Source of the DNA: Ashinkailepas kermadecensis
Lineage: Eukaryota > Arthropoda > Thecostraca > Neolepadidae
Assembly (NCBI GenBank): GCA_034440615.1
Contig: JAOTOM010003940.1
Location: forward strand, 1-64,000
Length of the DNA stretch: 64,000 nucleotides
Reading direction: 5' to 3'
Shown in pieces: positions 10,980 through 22,008 of this stretch (position 1 is the stretch's first letter; the number at the start of each line of letters is the position of its first letter). The notes under the pieces are model-generated. The model was not told where the DNA came from. It did no database searches and worked only from the letters and a program-made list of their open reading frames with translations. Position numbers and translations under genes: made by a program.

Positions 10980-11330
10980 GTGAGCGACTGTGGTGGATCC
11001 TGGTGTGTCCCGACCATGTGAAGCATCCACATAAACTTTGGCCCAACTTGGACGGTCGGAGAATCAGGGCGCGTTGGCGTTATTCGATTGCGAACAGTGT
11101 TATCACAAATTGTAGCTTCTCCGGATGGTGGTTTATTTCCGATTCTGTGTTTTCCATACTGACCTGAGATCATGAGAATTGTGCAAAAAGCCGCAACACA
11201 CGCAAGCATGTTCGGGTCATTAACCCACGCCGTGCTGTGTTTCTAGTCGAACGCGTTGTGCTGGAAGTGTGGCAATTGTTGCCGCCGCTAGACATCTCGG
11301 AAATTATAATACCAATCTGTTGTAATCAGT
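10980..11330 (+). other. Intron 5, 5' portion; nothing recognised
   Basis: Unique-looking sequence between the exon donor and the 85-bp array. No feature supported. Confidence 0.5.
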
Positions 11331-11755
11331 GATTGGGACGGCAGCTGACAGCTCGAGTCCAGTCTGTCGCTACTCATCGGCCGCGACCAGCCGGCGTGAC
11401 AGACTGTGACGCTATGATTAGGACGGCAGCTGACAGCTCGAGTCCAGTCTGTCGCCACTCATCGGCCGCGACCAGCCGGCGTGACAGACTGTGACGCTAT
11501 GATTGGGACGGCAGCTGACAGCTCGAGTCCAGTCTGTCGCCACTCATCGGCCGCGACCAGCCGGCGTGACAGACTGTGACGCTATGATTGGGACGGCAGC
11601 TGACAGCTCGAGTCCAGTCTGTCGCCACTCATCGGCCGCGACCAGCCGGCGTGACAGACTGTGACGCTATGATTGGGACGGCAGCTGACAGCTCGAGTCC
11701 AGTCTGTCGCCACTCATCGGCCGCGACCAGCCGGCGTGACAGATTGTGACGCAAT
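11331..11755. repeat. 85-bp tandem array (5 copies) related to a SINE
   Basis: Five copies with starts 85 bp apart (11331, 11416, 11501 and so on). Each unit holds GCTCGAGTCCAGTCTGTCGC and CACTCATCGGCCGCGACCAG, then CGGCGTGACAGACTGTGACG. The same order occurs in the 3' half of the SINE at 17599-17754 (B box GGTTCGAGTCT, CTGTCGCTACTC, CGCGACCAATCGGCGTGAGA, GACGCTAT). The sequence after the last unit (CGGTCGACAAGTCGGAAAG) continues into the SINE tail. The array therefore appears to be an amplified SINE segment. Confidence 0.9.
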
Positions 11756-12580
11756 GTGACCCAGGAACGGTCGACAAGTCGGAAAGCTAATAGTCGTAAA
11801 GCTAGTCGTAAAGCCACCACGGCAATTGATAGCGTTGTATGTGGGAACCCACAATGTAGGAGCAGGTAGCAGGTCGCAAGTCGTGTCAAATGCAAGACTA
11901 TCCCGATATCATGCGTATTCAGTTATCATGCATTCGCAACTAAATATGGCAAAAAGAATCGCATGTTTTCCCTCTCCCAAAATACTCCGCAGCATAATGT
12001 GGCTTCTCCCATAATATACAGTCCTTTTGATTAGATCAAGGTCAAGATCAAGAAGGTGAAGGTCAAGAAGTATAAGGATGACATAGCGTTCTCTAAATTT
12101 AGTCTTGGTCTAATGTTAAATTTAGGAGTCCAGGGGCAATAATCACCCCCCCCCGAGCCTTTACACGTATAATTTGCATTTAGCATAACGATTCCCATGA
12201 AGTGTGAAGTCATCTGAAATCTGAAAACATCCGGTACAAATATCAAAAGTACGTGATGATAAACCATCCAACAAAAATTAAGCATTTTTGACATGTTGAT
12301 GACTATGTCATCACTTTTCTAGACATGGACGTGATATTTTCTACTCGTGTTTGAGGACTACGCTACTCTTCATCATGCATTTCGTGTTTTATCAGAAAAA
12401 ATGAATTATGAGAAGTCACACACTGTCTATTTTTCAATGGAACGATTCCGGACAGTCGTTTGGAACAGCCCAGCCAAAATTAAGATAACTACTTTGCAGA
12501 TCATTGTCGTAGCTTTCATTTTCGATGTCAAAAGATAATTTATACTGTGCAGTGTGTTGACAGACAGTTAAAGGTGAGCT
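11756..12580 (+). other. Intron 5 segment; SINE tail then unremarkable AT-rich sequence
   Basis: The first ~65 bases are the SINE-like tail following the 85-bp array, including a small repeat of AGTCGTAAAGC. At 12035-12075 there is a short purine-rich TCAAGGTCAAGATCAAGAAG stretch and at about 12145 a run of C. No gene is supported. Confidence 0.5.
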
Positions 12581-12940
12581 CAAGCTGGACGGAGCGTCAC
12601 GGAACGGATGTCGGTGTAACTCCATCCCTGCTTGACATGGTCATCTGAATCTCAAGCTGGACGGAGCGTCACGGAACGGATGTCGGTGTAACTCCATCCC
12701 TGCTTGACATGGTCATCTGAATCTCAAGCTGGACGGAGCGTCACGGAACGGATGTCGGTGTAACTCCATCCCTGCTTGACATGGTCATCTGAATCTCAAG
12801 CTGGACGGAGCGTCACGGAACGGATGTCGGTGTAACTCCATCCCTGCTTGACATGGTCATCTGAATCTCAAGCTGGACGGAACGTCACGGAACGGATGTC
12901 GGTGTAACTCCATCCCTGCTTGACATGGTCATCTGAATCT
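12581..12940. repeat. 72-bp tandem array, five copies
   Basis: Unit starts CAAGCTGGACGGAGCGTCAC and ends GGTCATCTGAATCT; starts at 12581 and 12653 give 72 bp. Five copies are nearly identical (one G-to-A change in the last). Lies in intron 5 of the transporter gene. Confidence 0.97.
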
Positions 12941-15904
12941 TTTTCATGGGTCGAACTGTAGATAGTCAATATAGCAACAGATACTACACGAATGCTGTCG
13001 TCTCGACATATTCAGCCGTGTTCCAGACATCGCGATAATTCGCCATTGGGCAGGTTCTGCCGTACCCTCGATAGTGTATGGGTTGAGCTGAGTGAGTGAA
13101 TGAGGACGACATCCGTCTGTATATGTGCCCAGGACTTACTATTTCTCACCGTCAACAACCCGCTGGAGCAGGCCTGGCATTCTTGAAAAGGATAATTGAC
13201 AGTCGACGACCGTATCCATTTGGTAAAGCGCTGATGTTGATCCAAGATCGCCATCGTCTCCACCAGACAGGTGTCTGGCTGTGGCACCTTTGCAATGAGA
13301 CTCACTCAGACAGCCAGCATCCCGTAAAATGTCTTGTCTGTGAGCAATTGATGCTTCCCGGGAGTCCCGTCCATATCACGTGGTGTCTCCCCCGGATGTG
13401 ATCCAGTCCCGGTCGCCCATCACCACCGACTTCTTTGTGCAGCGACCGTCGTGTTTGCGTGGTCTTTCCGGACCGATTACATCTCGGCTGGACGTTTTGG
13501 TGGAATTTTTTCTTGTCTCTGTATACCTGGATATGTTTCGTCTTGCGAGTGCCAATTCTGGTCCTATGGAGTTTCTGACAGACGGTTGGCTAGTTGATGT
13601 CGGAATGCTGGACCGCATCACTCCAGGATAGGCCAGCGTCTTGATTGGCGGTGGGTGTTGAAGTATCCATTATCAATTTATGTACATTTATTTTGCTGAG
13701 CGGTACCAGTTTGTTCAGTCATTCTCGCTATGCGGAGAATGGCGCACACGAAAGCGGCAATATAGTGCATGACTGAAAGGTGAACTACATTGAGAGCAGA
13801 TAATGTACATATATTTTATCCAATATACGTCAGTATGCTTTATACTAGAGTGATGTGTTCCCGATTAACTCAAAACGCCACTCAAAACCTGATTTGGAAG
13901 CGTCAAATACTTTTCGTTGAAGCTTGCGTGCAATCGCAATTGAACGGTTGGCTCAACACTTAGTAGCGGCTGAACATATGAAATAATAAATCGCGCTTCG
14001 TGCACAGCCCAGTATAACGGTTCATGCACAGTATAACGGTTATTCTCCGGCAAAAATGTGGATTCTTCAGCCTTCCGCAGGGTGAAGTTTCCTTGTATTG
14101 TTCCAGAGCTGCCCATCCTGTTTGCATGTTTAAGCCTGCCACATGTACTGCTTGTCTTTGATACTGATGTTCACTCACGCATCCAATGAACACGAGGAAT
14201 GCTTGTGCCCACTGCCCATAGCATATTCATGTTCGCGTCAATCGATCATGCACTAATCTACTGCTGACGCAGCCCGAACGCTGCCAGGGTTCGGTTAATA
14301 GAGTCGGGTATGCTCGCACTGTGCCGCTCCACAACCTGGCTGGAGTTCGAACGAATTACAGGGGCTTTTCAGGAATTGCTGCCCCTTTTTTCGGTTATAA
14401 AGTTAGCGTGTTCGTGGATAACATGGTGCTCTGTTCATCCCTTTTGAATTAAGTCTTGTGCGCTCCACACATTTCGACAGGGCCCTGAGCTCCGGCCCAA
14501 GGGAGTGTCATGGTCACGTGACCTCCCTCATGGTCTGCCCCGGTTCGACCGACGGTGTTCTGTATTCGAACGACTACATACATCAGTCGGATTTGCCGGA
14601 CCAGCGGTTCACAGCGTATCATGGGCATTGAATCTAGCGCAAATTAACCCTCTTCGTTTTTCTGGTCAGATTCTCTCACCCCGTTTTGGGGGAGGGCGGA
14701 TTTTATCCCCCATCTAATCTCAAAACTAAGCGTTGCACGAAAGCGAAAGTGGTTTCGTCGGAAAGCGTTCGACGAGTAGGGCCCGAAGCCACCCCAAATA
14801 TTTTCTCCTCCAAAAAGTTACGTCACTCGAGGTCTATGGAATCACGACTGGCATGTTTTGGCTCTGGGGCGTTCATTTTGGGGGAGATTTAAGAAACAAC
14901 AATTATGTGGAATCAAACAAGGAGGGCGGAATTGACCATGTCACCAAAATGGGTGCCCACCCAGAATCAACATTTTTTTCTTCTAAATTTTGAGTTTTGA
15001 ATTTTCTTGATTTGTCGTTTTCAATAGTTATAGTGCGACGAGAAACGTTGCATTTAGGTAAGCACATTTTATGCCCTCATAAAAAGTGCTTACTTCAGCC
15101 GGAATCTTCGATTTTTTTCCTAATGGGCAAATATACAAACCTAATAAGTTATGAAAAACCAATAAATTGAAACGTTTTATCTGGTGCGTTTTATTGCATC
15201 TCTAAAGATAAGCAAACGCTGAAAGTTTCATCCAAATATCTGGATCCGTTAAAGCGTGACGACTGGTTGAACGTTTTTGGAGATAACCCCACTTAACGTT
15301 GAATAACTCGTTGATCGAAGATGACCCGACCTTAAAATTTTCACACAACATGGCTAATTGATGTTGGGAAAGGTACGCCAAATTTCGGTGCGCTGCCGTG
15401 CGCTGTTTTCTCACTGTCCGCGGAACACCTTACGGGGTGTAAAATGACACCCTCCCCCCTCACACCAACCCCGAGGCGGGGCGGATTATAGCTTCTCGTC
15501 GCCTCGTCACAGTTCCAATCCTCCACTGTGCGACTCCAGCCAGCCTAACGGAGTCACAAATCTGTGGCGTGTGCTGGACTTGTCGGTACGCTGGGAGTAC
15601 GCCAAATGAATCTTCATGCGGTATGTAGGTGTGCGTGCAATAGCTGAGCGACAGCTTAGTCGTCGGGACTGTCCATTCGGTAAAGCACAGGCTTAGTTAT
15701 GCACCAGCTATGAAAACGGTGGGTACACAAGGCGTACAATTAATTTTCGGAGATGGTCGCAGTCACTGCGGCCAGCTGGATAACACCACGACAGCCAACT
15801 TTCGAATAACAGTGCGTAAGGATCATGGGCTTTGGTATGGGATTGTGAACACCAGCCCAGGCTGATTCGAACTGAGTTTGTGTCGAGCACGGTGATCGTG
15901 CGAG
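12941..15904 (+). other. Intron 5 segment; no gene, possible dispersed repeat pieces
   Basis: About 3 kb without a supported coding region. Pieces at 14676-14715 (CCCCGTTTTGGGGGAGGGCG) and, in opposite orientation, about 15430-15490 resemble each other and a piece at 22478-22530, suggesting an old dispersed or foldback repeat. ORFs here have no recognisable homology. Confidence 0.5.
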
Positions 15905-15919
15905 TGCCTGCGATGGCTG

Positions 15920-16665
15920 TGAACCGCTGTGGAGGGTCACGAGCAGTATCCCGAGGGGACGGTTACGGTGGGGTGTCGCTGTGGAGGGTCACGGAGCAGT
16001 ATCCCGAGGGGACGGTTACGGTGGGGTGTCGCTGTGGAGGTCACGAGCAGTATCCCGAGGGGACGGTTACGGTGGGGTGTCGCTGTGGAGGTCACGGAGC
16101 AGTATCCCGAGGGGACGGTTACGGTGGGATGTCGCTGTGGAGGGTCACGGAGCAGTATCCCGAGGGGACGGTTACGGTGGGGTGTCGCTGTGGAGGGTCA
16201 CGGAGCAGTATCCCGAGGGGACGGTTACGGTGGGGTGTCGCTGTGGAGGGTCACGGAGCAGTATCCCGAGGGGACGGTTACGGTGGGGTGTCGCTGTGGA
16301 GAGTCACGGAGCAGTATCCCGAGGGGACGGTTACGGTGGGATGTCGCTGTGGAGGGTCACGGAGCAGTATCCCGAGGGGACGGTTACGGTGGGGTGTCGC
16401 TGTGGAGGGTCACGGAGCAGTATCCCGAGGGGACGGTTACGGTGGGATGTCGGTGTGGAGGGTCACGGAACAGTCTCCCGTGGGACGGTTACGGTGGGGT
16501 GTCGCTGTGGAAGTCATGGAGCAGTCTCCCGTGGGGACGGTACGGTTGGGTGTCGCTGTGGAGGTCACGGAACAGTATCCTGTGGGGACGGTACGGTGGG
16601 GTCTCGCTGTGGAAGTCACGGAGCAGTCTCCCGTGGGGACGGTACGGTTGGGTGTCGCTTGTCGG
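15920..16665. repeat. 53-bp minisatellite, about 14 copies
   Basis: Unit contains GAGCAGTATCCCGAGGGGAC, GGTTACGGTGGGGTGTCGCT and GTGGAGGGTCACG, about 53 bp, with 51-52 bp variants where GGG or GG is shortened. The last three or four units are diverged and shorter (CAGTCTCCCGTGGGGACGGT). Overlapping ORFs of up to 339 codons in all three + frames reflect the repeat only. Confidence 0.96.
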
Positions 16666-16794
16666 CCACTATGGACGCGGGAAGGTCCCCAGCTGCGTGA
16701 CTGTCATCACGCTGCCCCAGCTCAGACAGAGTGTAACGCAGACAAAATTGTACAAACGCATTCGTCGAGTCTGAGTGAGTGGGTCGGCCTCTGT

Positions 16795-17041
16795 AGTTCG
16801 ACAACATACTGTTTGGAGTGTGTAAAAGTGGGAAAGCGGGGATTCAGCTAGGAAGCAGTTAACGACATCCTGTTTGTGGTGTGTCGCGGTGGAAGAGCGG
16901 GAGTTCGGCTTGGATGCAGTTTGATGCTTTGCTGTCTGGGGTGTTTAAGGGTGTGAGAGCGGGAATTCGGCTTGGATGCAGTTCGATGACATGCTGTCTG
17001 GGGTATTTGAGGGTGGGAGAGCGGGAATTCGGCTCGGAAAT
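16795..17041. repeat. 62-bp tandem repeat, four diverged copies
   Basis: Starts at 16795, 16857, 16918 and 16980 (spacing 61-62 bp). The unit reads AGTTCGATGACATGCTGTCT, GGGGTGTTTGAGGGTGG, GAGAGCGGGAATTCGGCTTG, with roughly 80% identity among copies by eye. Confidence 0.88.
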
Positions 17042-17309
17042 ACCTCACTAGTGTGTCCTACACACTCCTTTTGAGAACACTATTCCATCTAATAACCCTC
17101 AGAGATGCACCAAACATGCGAGGTTCAGGTTCCGAGCGCACGTAGGTAATTGAAAATACATGTCGCGTTCCCCCGACTCAACTTGCAGCGCCAGGTCGCG
17201 AGATATCAAGCATGCCACCACAACGATGCATCAATAGCGCACTTGAATATGGCAATCACATCGAGCAACCCTATGCCGTGGGATGGTTACACAGACCTTC
17301 TGGTTGCAG

Positions 17310-17416
17310 GCCATATCTGGAAGCCAACAAGAGAGAGATGTTGGCCGACTATGCATTGCCTGTGGCAGTGATCGTCATGACGTTCGTCGGCTCGTTCCTG
17401 TTCGGAGAAGTAGAGA
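17310..17416 (+). CDS. SLC4A11-like: SLC4A11-like exon: TM8 region
   Basis: Encodes PYLEANKREMLADYALPVAV followed by IVMTFVGSFLFGEVE. The conserved REM-LADYALPIAV block aligns with the family. The acceptor is ggttgcag|G, completing Thr with the AC of the previous exon; the donor GAGA|gtgagt leaves phase 1. Confidence 0.93.
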
Positions 17417-17510
17417 GTGAGTAAGCCGAGACCTACTGCACAAAGGCTTGAAGTGTTACTTGGCTGCTTGAAGCTTGGAGGTTTGGTTACGTACCGACAG
17501 CGGAGCAGTT

Positions 17511-17555
17511 ACCCACACACGCACACGCGCCCACACACACGCACACGTGCCGCAC
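17511..17555. repeat. CA-rich microsatellite
   Basis: Imperfect (CA/CG)n tract, acacacgcacacgcgcccac and following, in intron 6. Confidence 0.85.
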
Positions 17556-17583
17556 GCAGAACACAACTCTGGCTGCGCTTTAC

Positions 17584-17598
17584 ACCAATCACACTATG
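17584..17598. repeat. Left target-site duplication of the SINE
   Basis: ACCAATCACACTATG, identical to 17755-17769. Its last G may equally belong to the element. Confidence 0.85.
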
Positions 17599-17754
17599 GG
17601 GACGAGTGGTCTAGGGGTAAGATGCTCGTCTCACAATCGAAAGATTGTGGGTTCGAGTCTCACCTGTCGCTACTCTTCGCCCGCGACCAATCGGCGTGAG
17701 AGATTGGCGACGCTATATGACTCAACGGTCGACGTGTCGTAAAACCAATAACCA
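17599..17754 (+). mobile_element. tRNA-Pro-like SINE with 15-bp target duplication
   Basis: A 156-bp element with a tRNA-type pol III promoter: A-box region TGGTCTAGGGGTA (17607-17619) and B box GGTTCGAGTCT (17650-17660). The head resembles tRNA-Pro (GGTCTAGGGGTA..GATTCTCG). The body has CGCGACCAATCGGCGTGAGA and ends GTCGTAAAACCAATAACC. A perfect direct repeat ACCAATCACACTATG flanks it (17584-17598 and 17755-17769). That is a typical retrotransposition footprint and implies a fairly recent insertion into intron 6. Confidence 0.88.
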
Positions 17755-17769
17755 ACCAATCACACTATG
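17755..17769. repeat. Right target-site duplication of the SINE
   Basis: ACCAATCACACTATG, identical to 17584-17598. Confidence 0.85.
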
Positions 17770-18211
17770 CTGGTATTATCATAGGGAAGAACATTTGGCT
17801 CAATATGTTGCAAAAATGTGCTTCTACCACGGTCGGTGCTCATAAAGCCCAAATAGCAAACAAGCAATTCGCCCACCCCTAATATTTAATGACAGGTACG
17901 TTTGTTGGCGCACATGGTATTTCTACTCGCGTGTTTGCCGAAGTTGTCTCCCCAGACAATTATCCCCCGCTTCCAAATATCGGTAAAAGGGAATGCATCC
18001 ATTCATCATTTTCTACAAAACAAACCTCACGACATTGGACTCGCCTCAAACCGGCATGCACAAGCCAGTGGTGGTCGGACGTCACTGTGGTGGTGACCTT
18101 GACTGACCTGCTGATCTCGGTCTGCATCGCTCGACCTCCACTGACATTGGCTGACCTATGCTAACCTTGAATGACCCTGACTGATCTGTGTGCCTCGTTT
18201 CTGTTCTCCAG

Positions 18212-18377
18212 TGAAGCCGTTCCGCTATCGAGGCGACAATTCGGTAAATATTGTGTCCATCGGTGGCCTCGGCGTTGGCGCCGTCTGTGGCAGTGCCGCC
18301 CTCGGCTTCTGCCTGTCGCTGCTCTTCTTCATGGACCAGAACATTTCAAGCGCCATGGTGAACAACCCCAGCAACAA
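18212..18377 (+). CDS. SLC4A11-like: SLC4A11-like exon: TM9-TM10 region
   Basis: Encodes MKPFRYRGDNSVNIVSIGGL, then a Gly/Ala-rich helix (GVGAVCGSAALGFCLSLLFF), then MDQNISSAMVNNPSNK. The (M/I)(D/E)QN motif is a family hallmark. The acceptor is ctgttctccag|TG. The donor AACAA|gtgggt is weaker than the others but gives the right phase (2) into the next exon. Confidence 0.93.
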
Positions 18378-18782
18378 GTGGGTCTTGCTCATTAACACCA
18401 CCAACTCACGGTTCACTTACCTCCATCCTATCAGATGGATAGCAGCAGGGTTGGATTTGTGGTGTGTAATTCAGGATGTATGGAGGAATTATTTTGGTTA
18501 ATCGAATACGTAGAGTTGCCTTCAAACCTGCGACATCGGAATCTCAATTTGCATCTTCCAGTGGATCATGAGCACATTATCGCAGAGCAGATCATTGTCA
18601 ACAGCACCATTCAACCTCCAAATGATAGAAATTCGAGAACAATTTTCTGGGGAGTGCATGTCTGGATGCCAATAATCCAGGAACAGCCTATTTTCCAACC
18701 CCATGCAGCAATACAAGGTATTGCCATTAGTTCAATACTTTGCTGTTTGAACCACGTGCTATGTGGCCGTGCAATGTCAATG

Positions 18783-18930
18783 CTTTCCCATTGTAGAGTC
18801 GTGGTGAGCCGGCGCCCACTGGCAGAGCCGTTTCCCCATTGTAGGGAGGTGGTAGTGAGCCGGCGCCCACTGGCAGAGCCGTTTCCCATTGTAGGGAGGT
18901 GGTAGTGAGCCGGCGCCCACTGGCAATATC
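18783..18930. repeat. ~50-bp tandem repeat, three copies
   Basis: Unit GAGCCGGCGCCCACTGGCAG + AGCCGTTTCCCATTGTAGGG + AGGTGGTAGT, starts at 18806, 18857 and 18907. In intron 7. Confidence 0.92.
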
Positions 18931-19324
18931 GTTGAGCCATGTTGGTTTTCCTCGCTTGGAGACTCCTCCACATGTCGACTGGACCTCCCATGTTTTCATA
19001 GCTTAACACTAGGCTCTATGGGCGGCCCTCCCAATGATTTTACGTCCTGACCCAATCTAACGCCTGTCCCCAATGGTTTTCACACATCTCAGCACACATG
19101 CGTTCAGTAACTGTGTCCATTCCTCGTGTGTTGTTCGTCAAGGTGTTCTCATTGTTGTTCTGCGCGTCAAGAGTTAGGACACGTGGATTTACAGACATGT
19201 GCCTACTCTAAATGCAGACGCAAGCAAAGCGGCAGCTTCTTGCAAGGGATCAAGGGTCGATGCACATACGCACGTGCACGGGCGAAAATGGTTCAGTGCG
19301 ACATCCATACGCCACTTTGCGCAG

Positions 19325-19498
19325 ACTGAAGAAGGGTCCCGCCTACCACCTGGACCTGCTCGTGGTTGCTCTTCTCAATGGGCTGCTCTCGTTGTTCGGC
19401 CTGCCCTGGATGCACGCCGCTATACCGCATTCGCCGCTGCACGTGCGAAGTCTGGCAGACGTGGAGGAGAGGGTGGAGCAGGGTCACGTTTATGAAAT
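19325..19498 (+). CDS. SLC4A11-like: SLC4A11-like exon: TM11-TM12 and PHSPLHVR loop
   Basis: Encodes [40 protein letters not shown] and [31 protein letters not shown] is the most recognisable SLC4 C-terminal signature. The donor GAAAT|gtgagt leaves phase 2. Confidence 0.97.
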
Positions 19499-20304
19499 GT
19501 GAGTATAATGTGGCGAACGGAATAAGGAGGCGTGTTGACAATGATGTATCATAATGTAGTGGATGGAGGTGCGGCGACCAGATTTTTGGAACTGGGCTCG
19601 GTAGTAGATGTTTGCATTGTGTGTCTTTTCATTGGTGTCCAAAAGGTATATACGATTATTAGCCGTTGTGTGATTTTAACAAGTGGATATATTTATCAAA
19701 GTTCCAAGCCTTGAGGTAGAGCACCGCGCTTGAAACCCGCCTCCGTGACGGGACGTAGACTGGGGTTTCACACATCGCTCATTACGGCCGGTGAAGTTCG
19801 GCCTGCAACCGGACAGCGAGTGTCTGCTGCCGGAACGGCGGCGGAGCACCTACAGCACGCTGAGCTTTCGCCTTCGCTTACAATTACGCCGTTCAACTGA
19901 AATGTCCCGATGGGATCGTGGGTCAAGAATCCATGCAACAAGCTCTCTTTAGCGTAGGTCCTGTGATCGCAAATCGTCCACCACGAATACCGATTACAAT
20001 TGCTTTTTATTTAAATGATAAGAAGCGTCTGTGCAGCGCATGTGCAAGCTCCAGTCCATCCTGCTCGGTTCTCTGACTACACCGATGCGTGCTCGGCATA
20101 TTCACTGGGCGCCATATAATCATTTCGATCGGTGCGTCTTGAAGCATAGATAACCAACTAACCGATAGCACAACCACGTGCTTCAGTTTCTACTTTGGAG
20201 CGATGACCGTTGCTTTATTTGTGAGACGATGGAAGTCTGACCACTGGCTCAGTTGCGCCACCATCCGCAGAACTGACCTGCCTCATGTTTTGACTGACCA
20301 GACT
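19499..20304 (+). other. Intron 8, 5' portion; nothing recognised
   Basis: About 800 bp before the LINE fragment. A stretch near 19715-19755 (GAGGTAGAGCACCGCGCTTG) faintly resembles a tRNA head, but no B box follows. No gene is supported. Confidence 0.45.
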
Positions 20305-21607
20305 CTTTCAACTATGTCTTTCAACTATGACAAGTGTAAGGTTATGCATCTGTGGTCTGGAGGTGAGACTTTCAGATATACAATGGGAGGGAGGGAACTG
20401 GATGTTATTGAAGAGGAAAGGGACTTAGGTGTGTTGGTTTCAAAAGACCTTAAAGCAGAAAAGCAATGCAGCTCAGCTAGGAACAGGGCACTCAGAATGC
20501 TGGGACTCATTAATAGAAGTGTGATGTATAAGAGCAAGGAAGTCATGAAAAAACTGTACTTAGCATACGTGCGACCCCACTTGGAATATTCTGACCAAGC
20601 TTGGAGCCCCCACCTAGAAAAAGATATAGACAAGTTAGAGAGAGTGCAGCGCGAAGCAACTAGACTCATCAGTGGAATAGGTAACCTAGAATATGGAGAA
20701 AGGCTTGTGGCATTATATATGTACTCACTCAAGTATATGAGATTAAGGGGGGACATGATTGAAATGTACAAAATTGTTAAAGGACTAGATCAGGTCAATT
20801 TAAATGGCGCTCTTCAGTTTAGAGTATCACATAGGGCTCATCAATTCAGGTTAGACAAGTTGAGGTGTAGGACAGTTAAGCGACAACAGGTCTTCAGGCA
20901 AAGGGTTGGTGATCAGTGGAATGGGCTGCCTGCTGATGTTGTGGGGAGTTCCTCATTGAATGTATTTAAAAGTAGGGTGGATAAATTTTTAGACAGGAAA
21001 ATCTTGTTTTTGAGTTCTAATTTGTGATGGATGGGGTGAGATGTATGTTAAGTAAGTGTGCACGGCACATACCCCTTTAAGCAGGCATGGATGCAGTTTG
21101 AAAATTATTGATAAGGCATTCAATCCACATGTGTTAAGAGAGATCAGGGGAATAGGGCTGGAAAGCTAGGGTAGATAGGCATTGATAGGTGTGTGTGGGA
21201 TATTGGAGGACTGGTTCTTCAGGATGTGGGATGGTTGGGGAGGGTCTTTTTACCAGGCTTATGTTATCTTCAATTTACAGACTTAACTGGATGGGCCCTT
21301 GGGTCTCTTATCAAGTCTAAACGCTTTATAACTTTATATAGGGTGTACCTAGCAGTGGATTCAGCACCTTCCTTCGGGATGTGATACTGATGAGATTGTC
21401 TATCGTAGCACAATGGGAGTGTGTTATGCAATAGCAAGTGAATTGGTGCTAGATAGGCTGCGATATATAGCTTCCTAGGAACTTGAGGTAAGGGATTGAT
21501 TGGGGTGAGAGTATGTACATTTCTAGTACCTTTTCCAGATAGGCTCAAACCAGATGTGTGGGTTACCTGTGGGTCTTATTAAGCCTTAACACTTTATGAC
21601 TTTATGA
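20305..21607 (+). mobile_element. CR1-like LINE, 5'-truncated copy in intron 8
   Basis: Contains the C-terminal part of a reverse transcriptase ORF (to 21027), a ~580-bp 3' UTR and a terminal ACTTTATGACTTTATGA, two copies of an 8-bp repeat. The minus-strand LINE at 28,760 ends in a similar 8-bp (TCTTTATG)n, which is the usual 3' form of CR1-type LINEs. The 5' truncation point near 20,305 is approximate. Confidence 0.8.
20320..21027 (+). pseudogene. LINE reverse transcriptase, C-terminal fragment
   Basis: Open reading frame with FNYDKCKVMHL, AYVRPHLEYSDQAWSPHLEK, LERVQREATRLISGIGNLEY and DQWNGLPADVVGSSSLNVFK. These match the thumb/C-terminal part of the RT in the LINE at 28,760-31,310 (YVRPHLEYCVQAWSP, LERVQKRATKMVNGIGNLAY). 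The endonuclease, the palm and the YADD/FADD motif are absent, so it is a dead fragment. Confidence 0.88.
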
Positions 21608-21635
21608 TCAGCGGCGTCTGTGATCGTTGTTTCAG

Positions 21636-21831
21636 TATCGTCAAGGTGCGTGAGACTCGCGTCACTGGCATCATGTCGCACGTGCTGATCGGCCTGTCGC
21701 TGTTTCTGCTGCCCTACCCGCTGTCCTACATCCCACCGCCAGTGCTCAGCGGCCTCTTTCTCTACATGGCCATGACGTCTCTCAATGGAAACCAAATGTT
21801 CGAACGCATCACGCTGCTCTTCACCGAACAG
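21636..21831 (+). CDS. SLC4A11-like: SLC4A11-like exon: TM12-TM13
   Basis: Encodes [40 protein letters not shown] and [20 protein letters not shown], ending LFTEQ. VKETR.T and P..VL.GLF.Y are family-wide motifs. The acceptor is gttgtttcag|T; the donor CAG|gtgagc gives phase 0. A LINE 3' end lies 28 bp upstream and a SINE begins about 20 bp downstream, yet the splice sites are intact. Confidence 0.97.
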
Positions 21832-21849
21832 GTGAGCTGCTGCCTGAGC

Positions 21850-22008
21850 CGAAGGCGGGTATTATGGAGGCTAGATGCCCGTCTATCGACCGAGAGGTTG
21901 TGAGTTCGAGTCCCATCTGTGGCTGCTTTCCCCCGCGACCACTCTGCGTGAGAAATCGGCGACGCGATATAACCCAAAACACCCAACACGTCGCTGAATC
22001 CAATAACC
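21850..22008 (+). mobile_element. SINE of the same family as 17599-17754
   Basis: Has a decayed A-box region (GGAGGCTAGATGCCCGTCTA), B box AGTTCGAGTCC, then CCCCGCGACCACTCTGCGTG, AGAAATCGGCGACGCGATAT and AACACGTCGCTGAATCCAAT. These occur in the same order as the 17.6-kb SINE but more diverged. No target duplication was detected. Confidence 0.78.

Noticed and set aside
15832..16851. 339-codon ORF with Gly/Val/Arg repeats
   Set aside because: Three overlapping frames are open across the same 53-bp array; it is a minisatellite, not a repeat protein.
17599..17670. Functional tRNA-Pro gene
   Set aside because: The anticodon arm and acceptor stem do not pair properly, and the element has a non-tRNA body and target duplication, so it is a SINE.
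19715..19760. Possible tRNA gene (GAGGTAGAGCACCGCGCTTG)
   Set aside because: There is no B box, T-arm or acceptor-stem pairing downstream; at best it is a remnant.
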